Shown: positions 26,491-36,277, counted from the first letter of the stretch. The stretch: 64,000 bases of DNA from Saprospirales bacterium (GCA_016711045.1 JADJTT010000003.1:620001-684000); one strand, 5' to 3'. The notes: generated from the sequence alone by a model not told the origin. Numbers and translations: made by a program.

Positions 26491-27946
26491 GTGTTCGGGG
26501 TAAGGTGATCGTAAACTGCGTGCCTTTTCCGTCCCGATGGCTATCGGGATTGCTTTCCACTTCAATACGGCCATGATGCTGGCGGATCACGCTGGCTACA
26601 TAGCTCAACCCTAGCCCATAGCCTTTCACGTTGTGCCGGTCGCCGGTGGGCACGCGGAAGAACTGATCGAAGATGCGGTCGAGGTACTCAGGGGGGATAC
26701 CGATACCCTCGTCGTGGATGGTCAGCTGATAATCCAGGCCATGAGCCGAGAGGTGAATATGGATCACCGGACGACCTGGACTGTATTTCAGCGCGTTGTC
26801 GATCAGATTATAGACCACGCTGGTGAGGTGTGCCTGGTCGGCTTCTATCGGAAAAACGTCGCCTTGGGTTTGAAAATCAACCTGTGCGCCCAGCTTTTCA
26901 AAATGTAATTTCATGGAATTGAGTACCTCGTCAATGAGGTCTTTAAAATCGAAATCGGCGAGCTTGAGCTCCGGTTCTGCATCCTCAAAATGCGACATTT
27001 TCAGCACCTTATCGACGAGGATGGAGAGGCGGTTCAATTCGTGTTTGGAGATATCGAGGTACTCCCGGGTCCGTTCGGGATGATCCAGGACGTTAAAATC
27101 GCTCAGCGCTTCGATCGCCACGCCCACCGTGGTGATGGGGGTTTTCAATTCGTGGGTGACATTCCGGATAAAATCGTTTTTCAACTCCGTGAGGCGCTGC
27201 TGTTTTAACAGGCTTTTATAGACTACGTAAAAAGCCAGCAAAACAGAGGCAAAAAGCAACAGGGCAAAGAGGATCTGGGGCGTCATTTTCTTCCACAAAT
27301 AAGGCTGAAATTGCCGGACCTCTACTGCATATTGATCCCCCTTCAGGATATCCTCGTAGCTGGTGGACAGGAGCGCATGGACATGCAGGGAATCGGCTCC
27401 CTCCCTGCGGATGAGTTGATAGGTATGGGGGAGGTCGCTTTCTCCAAACGTCTTACGCACTGCGGTATCCAATAACGGCCATACATCCAGGCTGTCGAGC
27501 CGGTATGGAATGGAGTCGACCATTTTTTCCCCTTCGGCCAGTGCGATCACGAAGGCCATCGATCCCCGAATAGGCTTTTCGCCCTCCGCAGGATCCAACT
27601 TGGCCCGGATAGATACCTGCAAATTCGAATCTACCCATTCTTCCTTTTGTTGAAAATAAAGCACTTTGGTGGAATCAAATTGCCGGTGTACGACTACCCG
27701 CTCCCCTTTCATCTGGTTCGAATCGCTGTGCATGGCCAGGGCAATGGGATTGACCAGCAACTCCTGAAAAAGCCCGTCCTCCATTTCCCGTACCGAATTC
27801 AAAAAGAGAAAATTGGTCTGCTCCTGCAAGCGGTCATATTCGTCCTGGTAAGCCTTTTGCAGCCATAGTCCGATGAATACGGTTAGCAACGCCAGGCTGG
27901 CGCCCATCAGGAATAAGGGGATTCTATTTTTACGCAAGAAATTCAT
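26477..27946 (-). CDS. Two-component sensor histidine kinase
   Basis: 489 residues. Two membrane helices (about 12-30 and 235-255) enclose a periplasmic sensor of about 200 residues. HisKA with H-box VTHELKTPITTV and HATPase with N-box (YNLIDNALKYS), G1 (DEGIGI) and G2 (GYGLGLSYV). It overlaps the response regulator gene, so they are a cognate pair. The divergent GLPGLI and receptor genes at 28234 and 29004 are likely targets. The ligand is not evident. Confidence 0.92.
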   Translation of the reverse strand: MNFLRKNRIPLFLMGASLALLTVFIGLWLQKAYQDEYDRLQEQTNFLFLNSVREMEDGLFQELLVNPIALAMHSDSNQMKGERVVVHRQFDSTKVLYFQQKEEWVDSNLQVSIRAKLDPAEGEKPIRGSMAFVIALAEGEKMVDSIPYRLDSLDVWPLLDTAVRKTFGESDLPHTYQLIRREGADSLHVHALLSTSYEDILKGDQYAVEVRQFQPYLWKKMTPQILFALLLFASVLLAFYVVYKSLLKQQRLTELKNDFIRNVTHELKTPITTVGVAIEALSDFNVLDHPERTREYLDISKHELNRLSILVDKVLKMSHFEDAEPELKLADFDFKDLIDEVLNSMKLHFEKLGAQVDFQTQGDVFPIEADQAHLTSVVYNLIDNALKYSPGRPVIHIHLSAHGLDYQLTIHDEGIGIPPEYLDRIFDQFFRVPTGDRHNVKGYGLGLSYVASVIRQHHGRIEVESNPDSHRDGKGTQFTITLPRTHEQD

Positions 27947-28025
27947 TTTCAGTACAAACTTAGGGGTTTCTACGGCGGCGCGCAGGGCTATTAACCTTAA
28001 TTAACTGATGCTACGCATTGTTGCA

Positions 28026-28115
28026 TTTATAAAGCATACCTCCGCGCCTGAGGCGCGGAGGTATGCTTTATAAAGACCTAATTGCCGCCGCCGGCGGCAA
28101 TTAGGTCTTTATAAA
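28026..28115. repeat. Two overlapping long palindromes between divergent genes
   Basis: The first palindrome, 28026-28074, has 24-bp perfect arms around one base with a CCTCCGCGCC core. The second, 28067-28115, has 23-bp arms with a GCCGCC core and a GCC spacer. They share TTTATAAA at 28067-28074, so as RNA only one can fully form at a time. A smaller inverted repeat (ATGGCGC/GCGCCAT) follows near 28130. Confidence 0.9.
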
Positions 28116-28208
28116 TACTGATTCAGCAATGGCGCGCCATGCGCCATAAATTAACCTTAATTAACCTTATATCAAGGTTGATTAACCTGCTTTCAGGGCC
28201 AAGGGGAT

Positions 28209-28216
28209 TAGATTTG
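28209..28216 (+). promoter_or_regulatory. Possible -7 element of the GLPGLI gene
   Basis: TAGATTTG fits the Bacteroidota TAnnTTTG consensus, 18 bases before the start at 28234. A TTG at 28178 is farther than the usual spacing, so the assignment is tentative. Confidence 0.4.
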
Positions 28217-28233
28217 TAAAAAAATTAATAGTA

Positions 28234-28986
28234 ATGAAACAACTGCTCACACTCCTCGCTTTCGCCCTCCCTCTTTTTGCTTTTGCGCAAAACAAGGAGG
28301 GCCGGATCGTTTTTCAGGAATCCATCAAGCTGGACATCCAGCTACCCGAAGGCCATGAAGAAATGGCCATGAACCTGCCCACTTCTCAATCGTTTGACAT
28401 GGCGCTGCGCTTTAATGAAGCAGCCTCCCTTTACGAAAACCACGAAACCGAAGGTAATCCAGATGCCGGTAATGCAGAATGGACCGGCTCCGAAGGCGGC
28501 GCCACCATTAAAATGATCATCCAGCGCCCGGAAAACATACTCTACAAGAACCTGCAGGAAAAGCGCAAGGTCGAATCGCGCGAATTTCTCGGCAAGCGCT
28601 TCCTGATCAAAGACGAGCTGGATGCCTTCCAGTGGAAAATCACGGGCGAGCAACAACTAATACTCGACTATCCGTGCATTAAAGCCGTATATCAGAAAGA
28701 AGACAAGACCACCGTGGCCTGGTTTACGCCTCAAATACCCGTTTCCTCCGGACCGGGCATCTACGGCCAACTCCCCGGCATGATCCTGGCAGTCGATGTC
28801 AACGACGGCGAACGCACCTTGACCGCCACCGCGATCATCCTGGGAGAAACGCAAGAGGAAATGCTCAAAGAACCCACCAAAGGCAAGGAAGTAACCCAGG
28901 CTGAATACGATCAAATTGAAGCGGATAAGCGGAAAGAGATGGAAGAAAGCGGAGATGGAGGGATTATGATCAAGATCCGGAACTAA
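28234..28986 (+). CDS. GLPGLI family protein
   Basis: 250 residues with a signal peptide (MKQLLTLLAFALPLFAFAQ). The family signature appears as GIYGQLPGMIL at about residue 185, after WKITGEQQLILDYPCIKA, where substrate-type GLPGLI members carry the same W-x-I pattern. Secreted or periplasmic. The gene is followed 17 bases later by a TonB-dependent receptor-like gene, the usual pairing for this family, often linked to peptide uptake or proteolysis; the exact function is not known. Likely controlled by the divergent two-component system. Confidence 0.88.
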   Translation: MKQLLTLLAFALPLFAFAQNKEGRIVFQESIKLDIQLPEGHEEMAMNLPTSQSFDMALRFNEAASLYENHETEGNPDAGNAEWTGSEGGATIKMIIQRPENILYKNLQEKRKVESREFLGKRFLIKDELDAFQWKITGEQQLILDYPCIKAVYQKEDKTTVAWFTPQIPVSSGPGIYGQLPGMILAVDVNDGERTLTATAIILGETQEEMLKEPTKGKEVTQAEYDQIEADKRKEMEESGDGGIMIKIRN

Positions 28987-29003
28987 AAAACAGCCCATTT
29001 CCC

Positions 29004-31781
29004 ATGAAAACAATCTACAACATACTGGTTTTATTGCTGCTGGCTCCGGGCATGGTGCTCCATGCCCAGAGCAGCTTTTCCATCACCGGTATCGTGGCCG
29101 ACTCGACGGGCGCCCCCCTGCCCGGCGCCACCGTCATGCTGACGGAACAGGCCGACTCCGTACTGGTTTCCTTCGGAATTACGGAAAACAACGGCGCTTT
29201 TTCTATTCCAAAAACCAAAAAAGGCGCGTATTTTTTGCAGATCACCTATGTGGGATTCGAAATGCATAGCCGGGACGTGCTGCTGAATGAAGACCTTGAC
29301 CTGGGCACGATCCACCTGGAGGCCCGGAGTACCAACTTGCAGGAGGTGCTCGTAAAAGGCGAACATATCCCCATCGCCATCCGCAACGACACTATCGAAT
29401 ACAATGCCTCCGCCTTTCAGGTGGAACCCAATGCGCCGGTGGAAGACCTGCTCAAAAAACTGCCGGGGGTGGAGGTGGACCGCCAGGGCAATATCAAAGC
29501 CCAGGGCGAACAAGTGAATAAGGTGCTGGTAGATGGGAAAGAATTTTTCGGCAACGACCCCAAGATCGCCACCAAAAACCTGCCTGCCGATGCCGTGGAC
29601 AAAGTCCAGGTATTCGATAAAAAATCCGAGATGGCCGAGTTTTCGGGTATTGAGGACGGGCAAGAGGAAAGAACCATCAACCTCGCCCTCAAGGACGACA
29701 AAAAACAAGGTTACTTCGGCAATGTAACGGGTGGCTACGGCACCGATAGCCGCTACCAGGGCAAGGCCAGCATCAATCGCTTCTCGAAAAAAATGCAGCT
29801 CTCGGCCCTGGGCATGCTCAACAACATCAACGAGCAGGGTTTCTCCATCAACGACTACCTCAACTTTATGGGAGGCATGCAAAATATGATGGCCGGCGGC
29901 GGGTCATTCCGCATATCCATCGATGGCAACCAGAGCGGCATCCCCCTCGATTTTGGTCAACACAACGGGATCACGACCACCACTGCCGGAGGCCTCAATT
30001 TGAACCTCGACCTCCATGAAAAGACCGAGCTCAATACCAGCTATTTCTACAACCGGATCGGAAACGACCTGCAGAGGGACGTATTTCGCGAAAACCTGCT
30101 AGGGGATAACGCCTTTTCCACCACCGAAAACAGCGACCAGCAGAGCCGCAACACCAACCACCGGTTCAATTCCACCCTGCGGCACGAGATCGACTCCACC
30201 CAGCGCCTGATCTTTCGCGGCGGACTGGGCTTCAACGATGCTTTCCTAGAAAACTACCGCAATAGCCAGACCTTCGGCAGTGAGAGCGTACTGAAAAATA
30301 CCAGCCTGAGTAATTTCCGCAGCGATGGCACCAACCTGAACTGGGACCTCAACGGCACCTACCTGAAGCGCTTTCGAAAGGCCGGTCGCGTATTCACCAC
30401 CAATCTAAGTCTGGGGAGTACGAAGAATGAAAGCACCGGCTTCCTCTATTCCGAGAATGCCTTTCTGCCGGATGATCTCCTTGGCTTTAGGGATACCGTC
30501 CAACAACGACAACTTTCCACAAGCGACCAACTCAACTACGGGGGACGCCTTTCCTACACCGAACCAGTCGGAAAAGGGAAATACCTGGAGGTCAACTTTG
30601 CCCACCAAAATTACGGCAATGAGGTGGAGAAAGAATTTTACGATAGCACCCCTACGGAAGAAGTCTTTAATTCAGGACTGAGCACGCACTACCTGCGCGA
30701 CTACAACTACGACCGTGGCGGATTAAACTTCCGATACAGCCACAAAGACCTCAACCTGACCCTTGGCGCCGCCATGCAGCATTCGCGCCTGAAAGGCGAA
30801 CTTGTAAATTTAGCCATTCCCATTGCCAAGTCCTTTACCAATTTTGTACCAAGTCTCCGCGCCAACTACGAGTTCACTTCTACCCGCCATATCGAGTTCG
30901 ATTATGAGACCTCGGTGCGCGAACCCTCCCTGGAACAACTGCAGCCTATCGTCGACAACAGCGACCCGCTAAATAGCTATATCGGCAACCCGAACCTACG
31001 CCCGGAATACAGCCACAACCTCAGCCTTCGCTTCATGTCGTTCTCTTCGTTTTCCAACACCAACCTATTCGCCAATCTGGAAGGACGTTATACCACAGAC
31101 AGGATCACCAATAGTCAATTTATCGACTCTCTTTTTCGCCAGTACACCACCCCCGTTAACCTAGCCTGGGATTGGGAAGGGAACGGCTATTTTTCCTTCG
31201 GCACACCTTTGCGGTTTATCAAGAGCAAGATCAACTTCGACATAGATGCCCGCTACAACCGCAGCCTTATTTTCGTCAATGCCGTCTCCAACATCGCCGA
31301 TCGCTGGAACGGCACCCTTGGGCTGAGCCTGGAAAACAACAAAAAGAAATGGCTTGACGCCGTGGCTGGGGTGAAGTGGGGTTTCAATACTACCCGCCTC
31401 TCCGAGAGCGAAGCCCTCAACCAGGATTTCTTCGAGCAGACCATCTATGCCGATGTGCTTATCAAGCCCTCCAAAAACTGGTCGATCGATCAATCGGTAG
31501 ACTTTACCGCCTACAAAGGAGACGCCTTTTCCAATACCGCCATAGGTCCCATATGGAAAGCTTCCGCCACCCGGCGGCTATGGCAAAACAAGCTGGAGCT
31601 CAAGCTCTCCGTCTTCGACCTGTTAAACCTCAATACGGGCATCAACCGCAGCAGCCAGTTCAACTACTTCCAGGAAGAGCGGGTGAACGTCCTGGGCCGG
31701 TATGTGATGCTGAGTGCCACGTATGCGTTGTCGGGGTTCGGGAGTGAAGGGGGGATGCATTTTGAGGTGAGGAGACGGTAG
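29004..31781 (+). CDS. Outer-membrane TonB-receptor-like protein (OMP_b-brl_3 type)
   Basis: 925 residues. Signal peptide up to about residue 22, then a carboxypeptidase-regulatory-like domain (about 25-105, GIVADSTGAPLPGATV), a plug domain (about 120-215, LLKKLPGVEVD, VLVDGKEFFGNDP) and a large beta-barrel to the end. It belongs to the outer-membrane receptor type often found next to GLPGLI genes. It probably imports a peptide or other ligand with TonB energy; the ligand is unknown. Same operon as 28234. Confidence 0.9.
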   Translation: MKTIYNILVLLLLAPGMVLHAQSSFSITGIVADSTGAPLPGATVMLTEQADSVLVSFGITENNGAFSIPKTKKGAYFLQITYVGFEMHSRDVLLNEDLDLGTIHLEARSTNLQEVLVKGEHIPIAIRNDTIEYNASAFQVEPNAPVEDLLKKLPGVEVDRQGNIKAQGEQVNKVLVDGKEFFGNDPKIATKNLPADAVDKVQVFDKKSEMAEFSGIEDGQEERTINLALKDDKKQGYFGNVTGGYGTDSRYQGKASINRFSKKMQLSALGMLNNINEQGFSINDYLNFMGGMQNMMAGGGSFRISIDGNQSGIPLDFGQHNGITTTTAGGLNLNLDLHEKTELNTSYFYNRIGNDLQRDVFRENLLGDNAFSTTENSDQQSRNTNHRFNSTLRHEIDSTQRLIFRGGLGFNDAFLENYRNSQTFGSESVLKNTSLSNFRSDGTNLNWDLNGTYLKRFRKAGRVFTTNLSLGSTKNESTGFLYSENAFLPDDLLGFRDTVQQRQLSTSDQLNYGGRLSYTEPVGKGKYLEVNFAHQNYGNEVEKEFYDSTPTEEVFNSGLSTHYLRDYNYDRGGLNFRYSHKDLNLTLGAAMQHSRLKGELVNLAIPIAKSFTNFVPSLRANYEFTSTRHIEFDYETSVREPSLEQLQPIVDNSDPLNSYIGNPNLRPEYSHNLSLRFMSFSSFSNTNLFANLEGRYTTDRITNSQFIDSLFRQYTTPVNLAWDWEGNGYFSFGTPLRFIKSKINFDIDARYNRSLIFVNAVSNIADRWNGTLGLSLENNKKKWLDAVAGVKWGFNTTRLSESEALNQDFFEQTIYADVLIKPSKNWSIDQSVDFTAYKGDAFSNTAIGPIWKASATRRLWQNKLELKLSVFDLLNLNTGINRSSQFNYFQEERVNVLGRYVMLSATYALSGFGSEGGMHFEVRRR

Positions 31782-31802
31782 CTTTTTACCTCCATTTCCC
31801 CT

Positions 31803-31840
31803 CGTGACCCGGTCACTAGTGACCCGGTCACTAGGGGAAA
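31803..31840. terminator. Tandem and inverted repeat between convergent genes
   Basis: GTGACCCGGTCACTA occurs twice in tandem, and the whole stretch is close to self-complementary (CCCCTCGTGACC...GGTCACTAGGGG). It separates the receptor stop (31781) and the leftward T9SS gene stop (31852), so a bidirectional terminator is likely. Confidence 0.55.
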
Positions 31841-31851
31841 CGGATAAACAC

Positions 31852-32712
31852 TTACTTAACGACTGACAACCAGCCACTTACGCCACGTGGATACTTTTTA
31901 CCTAAAGGGGGGTCACTAGAGGGGTTGGGACTCCCCCTTGTTACCCGGTAAACTCCGGAAGGGAGGCTGGAAATATCCAGTTCAAATATACCTGCCACTG
32001 AATTGCGGTATTCTCGCTCCAGCACCACCCGCCCCATCAGATCATAAAGCGTGATCACCCCTTGCCCTTCGGGCACCTCTACCACCACCCGCTCGGAAGC
32101 CGGGTTCGGGAAAAGGTTAAACGAAACCTCCGGGCTTTCTTTCACCCCATTGATAACCGGCTCCAGCGCAAAGCCCCCTACTTTAAGCTTGACGTACTCC
32201 AAATTGGCTTCGGCATATACATCCAGCCAGCCGTAGAGCGTATCTGTGGGCATGAGGACGCGGAAGGCCATATATCCGGTGAAGTTATTGAGCCATTGGC
32301 CATAGCTGGTGAGGCCTGCGATGCCATAGAAATTAGCGGCAAAAGGCCAGCTATAACTAATGTTCCAGGAGGAGTCCGGGAGGATCGGGTCATTCAGCTG
32401 CAATTGAGTGACCTCGTAGCCGGTGGTCATGATCTCCACGTTCGGATTAATCGAAGAGACGTCGGTGACGCTGCCTCCGAAGTCGGGCACATTGGCGAGG
32501 GTGACGTGGAAGATCAGGTCATTCATCCCGTCTCCATCCACATCGATCGAATCGGTCATCTCCTCGATGCTGCTGGCCGGGAAGGTCAGTATCTGCAAAT
32601 CGATACCGGTGGCGGTATATTCCAGATCATCGAGTACCCCTGCCTGGACCTGAGCGCTGAGCGGAATGCTCATTCCAAAAAGAAGAAAGAAAAATGGCGT
32701 AGTTGTTTTCAT
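31852..32712 (-). CDS. Secreted T9SS type A protein with modified C-terminus
   Basis: 286 residues from ATG 32712, which begins the signal peptide (MKTTTPFFFLLFGMSIPLSA). The middle part (DSIDVDGDGMNDLIFHV) has a Ca-binding-like Asp-rich loop and beta-rich composition. A T9SS type A tail follows (NLFPNPASERVVVEV, LPSGVYRV). The tail then continues for about 25 unusual residues (TRGSPNPSSDPP, KKYPRG) before SGWLSVVK, as if a short element was inserted in frame. The DNA there repeats GTCACTAG seen in the downstream terminator. Function unknown; surface or secreted cargo. Confidence 0.75.
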   Translation of the reverse strand: MKTTTPFFFLLFGMSIPLSAQVQAGVLDDLEYTATGIDLQILTFPASSIEEMTDSIDVDGDGMNDLIFHVTLANVPDFGGSVTDVSSINPNVEIMTTGYEVTQLQLNDPILPDSSWNISYSWPFAANFYGIAGLTSYGQWLNNFTGYMAFRVLMPTDTLYGWLDVYAEANLEYVKLKVGGFALEPVINGVKESPEVSFNLFPNPASERVVVEVPEGQGVITLYDLMGRVVLEREYRNSVAGIFELDISSLPSGVYRVTRGSPNPSSDPPLGKKYPRGVSGWLSVVK

Positions 32713-32810
32713 GGCTTTAGAATTAAAATTATTGATATAAACAAGCACCCCCGACGGCGAGCACTAACAGGATAGACCCCCTTTCCTGCAAAAACGTTGG
32801 GATTGGTCCA

Positions 32811-32847
32811 AAAAAAAAGGGTGCACCAGAGGCACACCCTTTTTTTA
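32811..32847. terminator. Terminator after the Omp28-like gene
   Basis: An A8 run, GGGTG stem, short loop, CACCC and T7 run lie just after the stop at 32861 on the minus strand. The A/T runs on both sides fit an intrinsic terminator. Confidence 0.75.
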
Positions 32848-32860
32848 AAAAATGAATTTC

Positions 32861-34873
32861 TTACCGCTGGATCACCACTTTCTTGGTGATCAGGTAATCA
32901 TCCATTTTGATATGCACTTGGTAAACCCCTGCCGGCAGGTTGCTGGCATCGAGCGGGAAGACCAGGTCGCCGTTCAGTATGCCGTAGTCGCGGAAGGCTA
33001 CTTCTGCGCCCATGGCGTTGAAGATGCGCAAGGTCACCTGGCTGGGTGTTTCCAGATTCAGGCTGACATTGGCGGCATCGGAGAACGGGTTGGGATATAC
33101 TTCTGCATATTCATTGCGGAATTTTTCGGTCGTACCGTTGACGATCTCCGTATCCAACAGTTCCTGGAAGGTCTGACTGTTGGCGTTAAGGATAGTGCCG
33201 TTGGGGCCGATCAGCATTGTCACTGCGAGCATATTGTCCGTGTTGTAGTCGGCGGGGATGTTAACTGCATCAAAGCCAAAGGTCACTACCTGACCTGCGC
33301 TTACAGGAGAAGGCACGCTATTGGGTGCACCAAAGAACCCGCCTACCAGAATACGGCCTACATGGTCGTAGACCATCTGAGCGGCAGGAACAGGACTGGG
33401 CAGGTTCTCATAGCCACCCATCGGGCCGCTACCGCCACCGGCATAGTAATTGGACTGGTTGAAACCAGAGGAAGTGCCCGTAACCCCATCTTCTACCAAT
33501 ACCACAGCGATCCGGTGGGTGCCGGTCACGGCGCTGGAGAAGTCAGCCTGGGAAGTGATCAGAACATCTCCGGTCGTGGCATTGTATTCGGCGCCACTGA
33601 TCAGCGTGGCAGGCGGCGCATTTACGATGCGATCGAAGAAGCGGGTTTCGATGGCTTCTATCGTACCGAAGCCGAAGATCTCTTCCCGCATGATCGACAT
33701 GGTAGGGAAGGCAGAGAAACCCATGTTGTCGTCGTACTCTGTGACCGTCATCGGGTCGCCGTTGTGTACGGCGATAGGGATGAAATAGTCGGGATACAGG
33801 TCATACATCTGATCCATAAACACCGCGCCTCTGGGGCACCAGCCACACCAGGTACCGGTACCTTCTTCCACCACTACCCGCTTGCCGGGAGCAGGTACAA
33901 GACCGGATACGGTAATCGATTTCAGGTCGTTGTCCGGATTGTCATCTTGTGCCAGTCCATTGACATTGGAAACCCAGGCTTCGAAGGTGTTGTCTCCCGC
34001 TGCCACTGTATACACAGCAGAGTGGATATAATTGTAATAGCCGAGGGAAGGCACATTCAGGCCGCTTATATTATCGGTATATTCACTGGTTCCATCCGAC
34101 CAGGTAATATCCAGACTGGTGATCGGATTCACACCGGTATTCCGTACGGATCCGCTCACGATCAGTTCACTGCCTACGAGGCTCAGTGGTCTCACCGATA
34201 CGGCATTCATGGCCGCATCCAAATCCGGAAGGACAGGAGGCAGGTATTCAAATGATACATCGTCCACATAAAACTGGGAGGTTCCGCTGGCGTACAAGGG
34301 GAATATATCCATGGAGGCCACAGAATTAGTCGCGTTGATGAAACTTCCCTGCGACACATCATTGATCAAAAGATCCCAATCATTGGTGGTCAGGTCAATA
34401 CTTACATTGAGCTTGAACCACTCCCCAAGCGGGAAAGTGCCGCTGAGCCCTTTGTAGCTGACCACTCCATCGGGTGTGAAGGTCACATCCAACGCCCAGG
34501 TAGAACCAACTGCCACCTCACCCTGAAGGTTGAAGTAGGCGCCGGTGCCTGCTACGACATACATTTGCATCTCAAGATCGAAAGTGCCTTCTGTGTACTT
34601 GTCCCCAAAGGGAAGGATTACGTCACTTGGTCCGCCTCCAGTAGAAGTGCTGTAAAGTTTTAGGGAGTTAACCCCACTAAAAGCTTGCTCAGTAGAAATG
34701 GGCGCATCATCCGATCCACCTCCTGTGCCACTCCAGGTACTCCAATCAGGAGAAGATGCCCCGATCAGGGCCCCGGCTGTGTAGGATTCAAAGTCATCAA
34801 AAAAGGAGGCTTGTGCGGATAAGATACCGGTGCAAAAGAGCCCGATAGCCAGGAAGAGTATAATTTTTTTCAT
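32861..34873 (-). CDS. Omp28-related secreted protein with thioredoxin-like domain and T9SS tail
   Basis: 670 residues. Signal peptide (MKKIILFLAIGLFCTGILSA), a LamG-like jelly-roll (about 25-210, FDDFESYTAG), a CARDB-like module (about 220-310), then an Omp28-type thioredoxin-like domain starting VVVEEGTGTWCGWCPRG, with a CxxC pair (about residue 330), and a T9SS type A tail (VYPNPFSDAANVSL, LPAGVYQVHI). It is exported to the cell surface or medium. The CGWC pair could support redox chemistry, but in this family the role is unproven. It stands alone with its own terminator. Confidence 0.87.
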   Translation of the reverse strand: MKKIILFLAIGLFCTGILSAQASFFDDFESYTAGALIGASSPDWSTWSGTGGGSDDAPISTEQAFSGVNSLKLYSTSTGGGPSDVILPFGDKYTEGTFDLEMQMYVVAGTGAYFNLQGEVAVGSTWALDVTFTPDGVVSYKGLSGTFPLGEWFKLNVSIDLTTNDWDLLINDVSQGSFINATNSVASMDIFPLYASGTSQFYVDDVSFEYLPPVLPDLDAAMNAVSVRPLSLVGSELIVSGSVRNTGVNPITSLDITWSDGTSEYTDNISGLNVPSLGYYNYIHSAVYTVAAGDNTFEAWVSNVNGLAQDDNPDNDLKSITVSGLVPAPGKRVVVEEGTGTWCGWCPRGAVFMDQMYDLYPDYFIPIAVHNGDPMTVTEYDDNMGFSAFPTMSIMREEIFGFGTIEAIETRFFDRIVNAPPATLISGAEYNATTGDVLITSQADFSSAVTGTHRIAVVLVEDGVTGTSSGFNQSNYYAGGGSGPMGGYENLPSPVPAAQMVYDHVGRILVGGFFGAPNSVPSPVSAGQVVTFGFDAVNIPADYNTDNMLAVTMLIGPNGTILNANSQTFQELLDTEIVNGTTEKFRNEYAEVYPNPFSDAANVSLNLETPSQVTLRIFNAMGAEVAFRDYGILNGDLVFPLDASNLPAGVYQVHIKMDDYLITKKVVIQR

Positions 34874-34945
34874 ACTAAAAAGGTTGTTTAAATGTGGTTA
34901 AAGACCAAAAGTGGTGATGAATATACGGATATTTAGAATAATCGC

Positions 34946-36190
34946 TCATTTTTCCGCCCGTTCCAATACCTTTTTCCAAACGCGGAATACGTTTTTTGAG
35001 CAGATTTTTTCTATCTCCTCCTCCGTGTAGCCGTGCTTGAGCAATTCGAAAATAAGGTTGGGAAATTGGGACACATCTTTCAACCCCGTAGGCAGTGAAT
35101 CCCCTACCCCATCGTAATCAGAGCCCAGACCCACGTGGTCGATGCCCGCGATTTCCACCGCATGGTCGATGTGGTCGGCCACCTTTTGCACAGTGGAAAA
35201 CAGCCTGGGATTTTCCTTTTGGAACTGCTCAATGAATTGTTTGCCTTCCTCGCTTTTTTCATCGATTTGTCGGTCATTGAGCAGATTGCGTAATTCAACG
35301 CGTTTCTCGTCATTGTACTTGTCCAGCTCTCCATCCAGAAAACTGGAGCCGAAATTGATCTGAATAACGCCTCCGTTCTTTGCCAGGGCCCGAAGTTGGT
35401 CGTCGTTCATGTTGCGCTCAAAACCGGGCGTAAACACCCTGCAGGAAGAGTGCGAGGCAATTACAGGCACATCCGTGATTTCCAGCACCTGAAAAAAGGT
35501 GCTGTCTGTCACGTGCGAAAGATCGATCATAATGCCCGTGCGGTTCATTTCGCGGACGACCTCCCGCCCGAAAGGACTGAGTCCGTTCCAGGTGCGGGTC
35601 GTGTCGTAGGAGGAATCGCAGATCTGATTGTCTTTGGAGTGGGTAAGGGTAATATAACTAATGCCGCGTTTGCGGAAATAGGCCACATTTGCCAGGTCGT
35701 CTTCGATGGGCGCCCCGTTTTCCATTCCCATCGGCAGGGAGATAAGGCCTTTTTTGAACTGGGCACGCACCTCTTTAGGGGTAGTCGCCACCTGAAATTT
35801 GTCAGGATATGCCCTGGCAATACTTCGAACCATATTGATCAGCGAGTCGGCAAATTCCTTGGCGCCTCCTTCCGTCTGGTAGGAAGCCGGCACATAGATG
35901 GACATAAAAGGGGCATCCAGTCCACCCTTTTTGGCGCGCACATAATCAAAATCGCCCTGATCGGTTTCGATCGGGATGCCGATCAGTTCTTTGGTCAGGC
36001 GAAAGTTCTGGATCTTCAAGCGAAAAGGCAGGTCCACATGGCCGTCGGTGATGATATACTTATGGGCTAATTCATTGGCCAGGACTTCCAGTTGCTGATC
36101 GTCATATCCCCGCTGGAGGGGGCTGATCGTTTTGTGGGAGCAGCCAGATAGCAGCAAAAGGAGTGCCAAACAAGGTATCCAAGGGTTCAT
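34946..36190 (-). CDS. Membrane dipeptidase (peptidase M19) lipoprotein
   Basis: 414 residues from ATG 36190, chosen because it starts a lipoprotein signal (MNPWIPCLALLLLLSGC); a longer frame would overlap the divergent gene at 36278. M19/renal dipeptidase motifs: DGHVDLPF (metal ligands His, Asp), SLPMGMENGAP (Glu ligand), ITLTHSKDN (His), PVIASHSSCR (His), IDHVGLGSDYDG (Asp). Members hydrolyse dipeptides with a dinuclear zinc centre. Here it is predicted to sit in the envelope and recycle dipeptides. Confidence 0.92.
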   Translation of the reverse strand: MNPWIPCLALLLLLSGCSHKTISPLQRGYDDQQLEVLANELAHKYIITDGHVDLPFRLKIQNFRLTKELIGIPIETDQGDFDYVRAKKGGLDAPFMSIYVPASYQTEGGAKEFADSLINMVRSIARAYPDKFQVATTPKEVRAQFKKGLISLPMGMENGAPIEDDLANVAYFRKRGISYITLTHSKDNQICDSSYDTTRTWNGLSPFGREVVREMNRTGIMIDLSHVTDSTFFQVLEITDVPVIASHSSCRVFTPGFERNMNDDQLRALAKNGGVIQINFGSSFLDGELDKYNDEKRVELRNLLNDRQIDEKSEEGKQFIEQFQKENPRLFSTVQKVADHIDHAVEIAGIDHVGLGSDYDGVGDSLPTGLKDVSQFPNLIFELLKHGYTEEEIEKICSKNVFRVWKKVLERAEK

Positions 36191-36277
36191 AATTGGAAAT
36201 TTTAAGGTATCAAGGTAGGAAATTTTCAACACCCCGGCCCCTATAGAAAACCAGGAAAAAAACCGTATCTTTTCTCC

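Noticed and set aside
32852..34255. Long plus-strand frame of 467 codons
   Set aside because: Antisense shadow of the Omp28-like T9SS gene, whose signal peptide, CGWC pair and sorting tail are clear.
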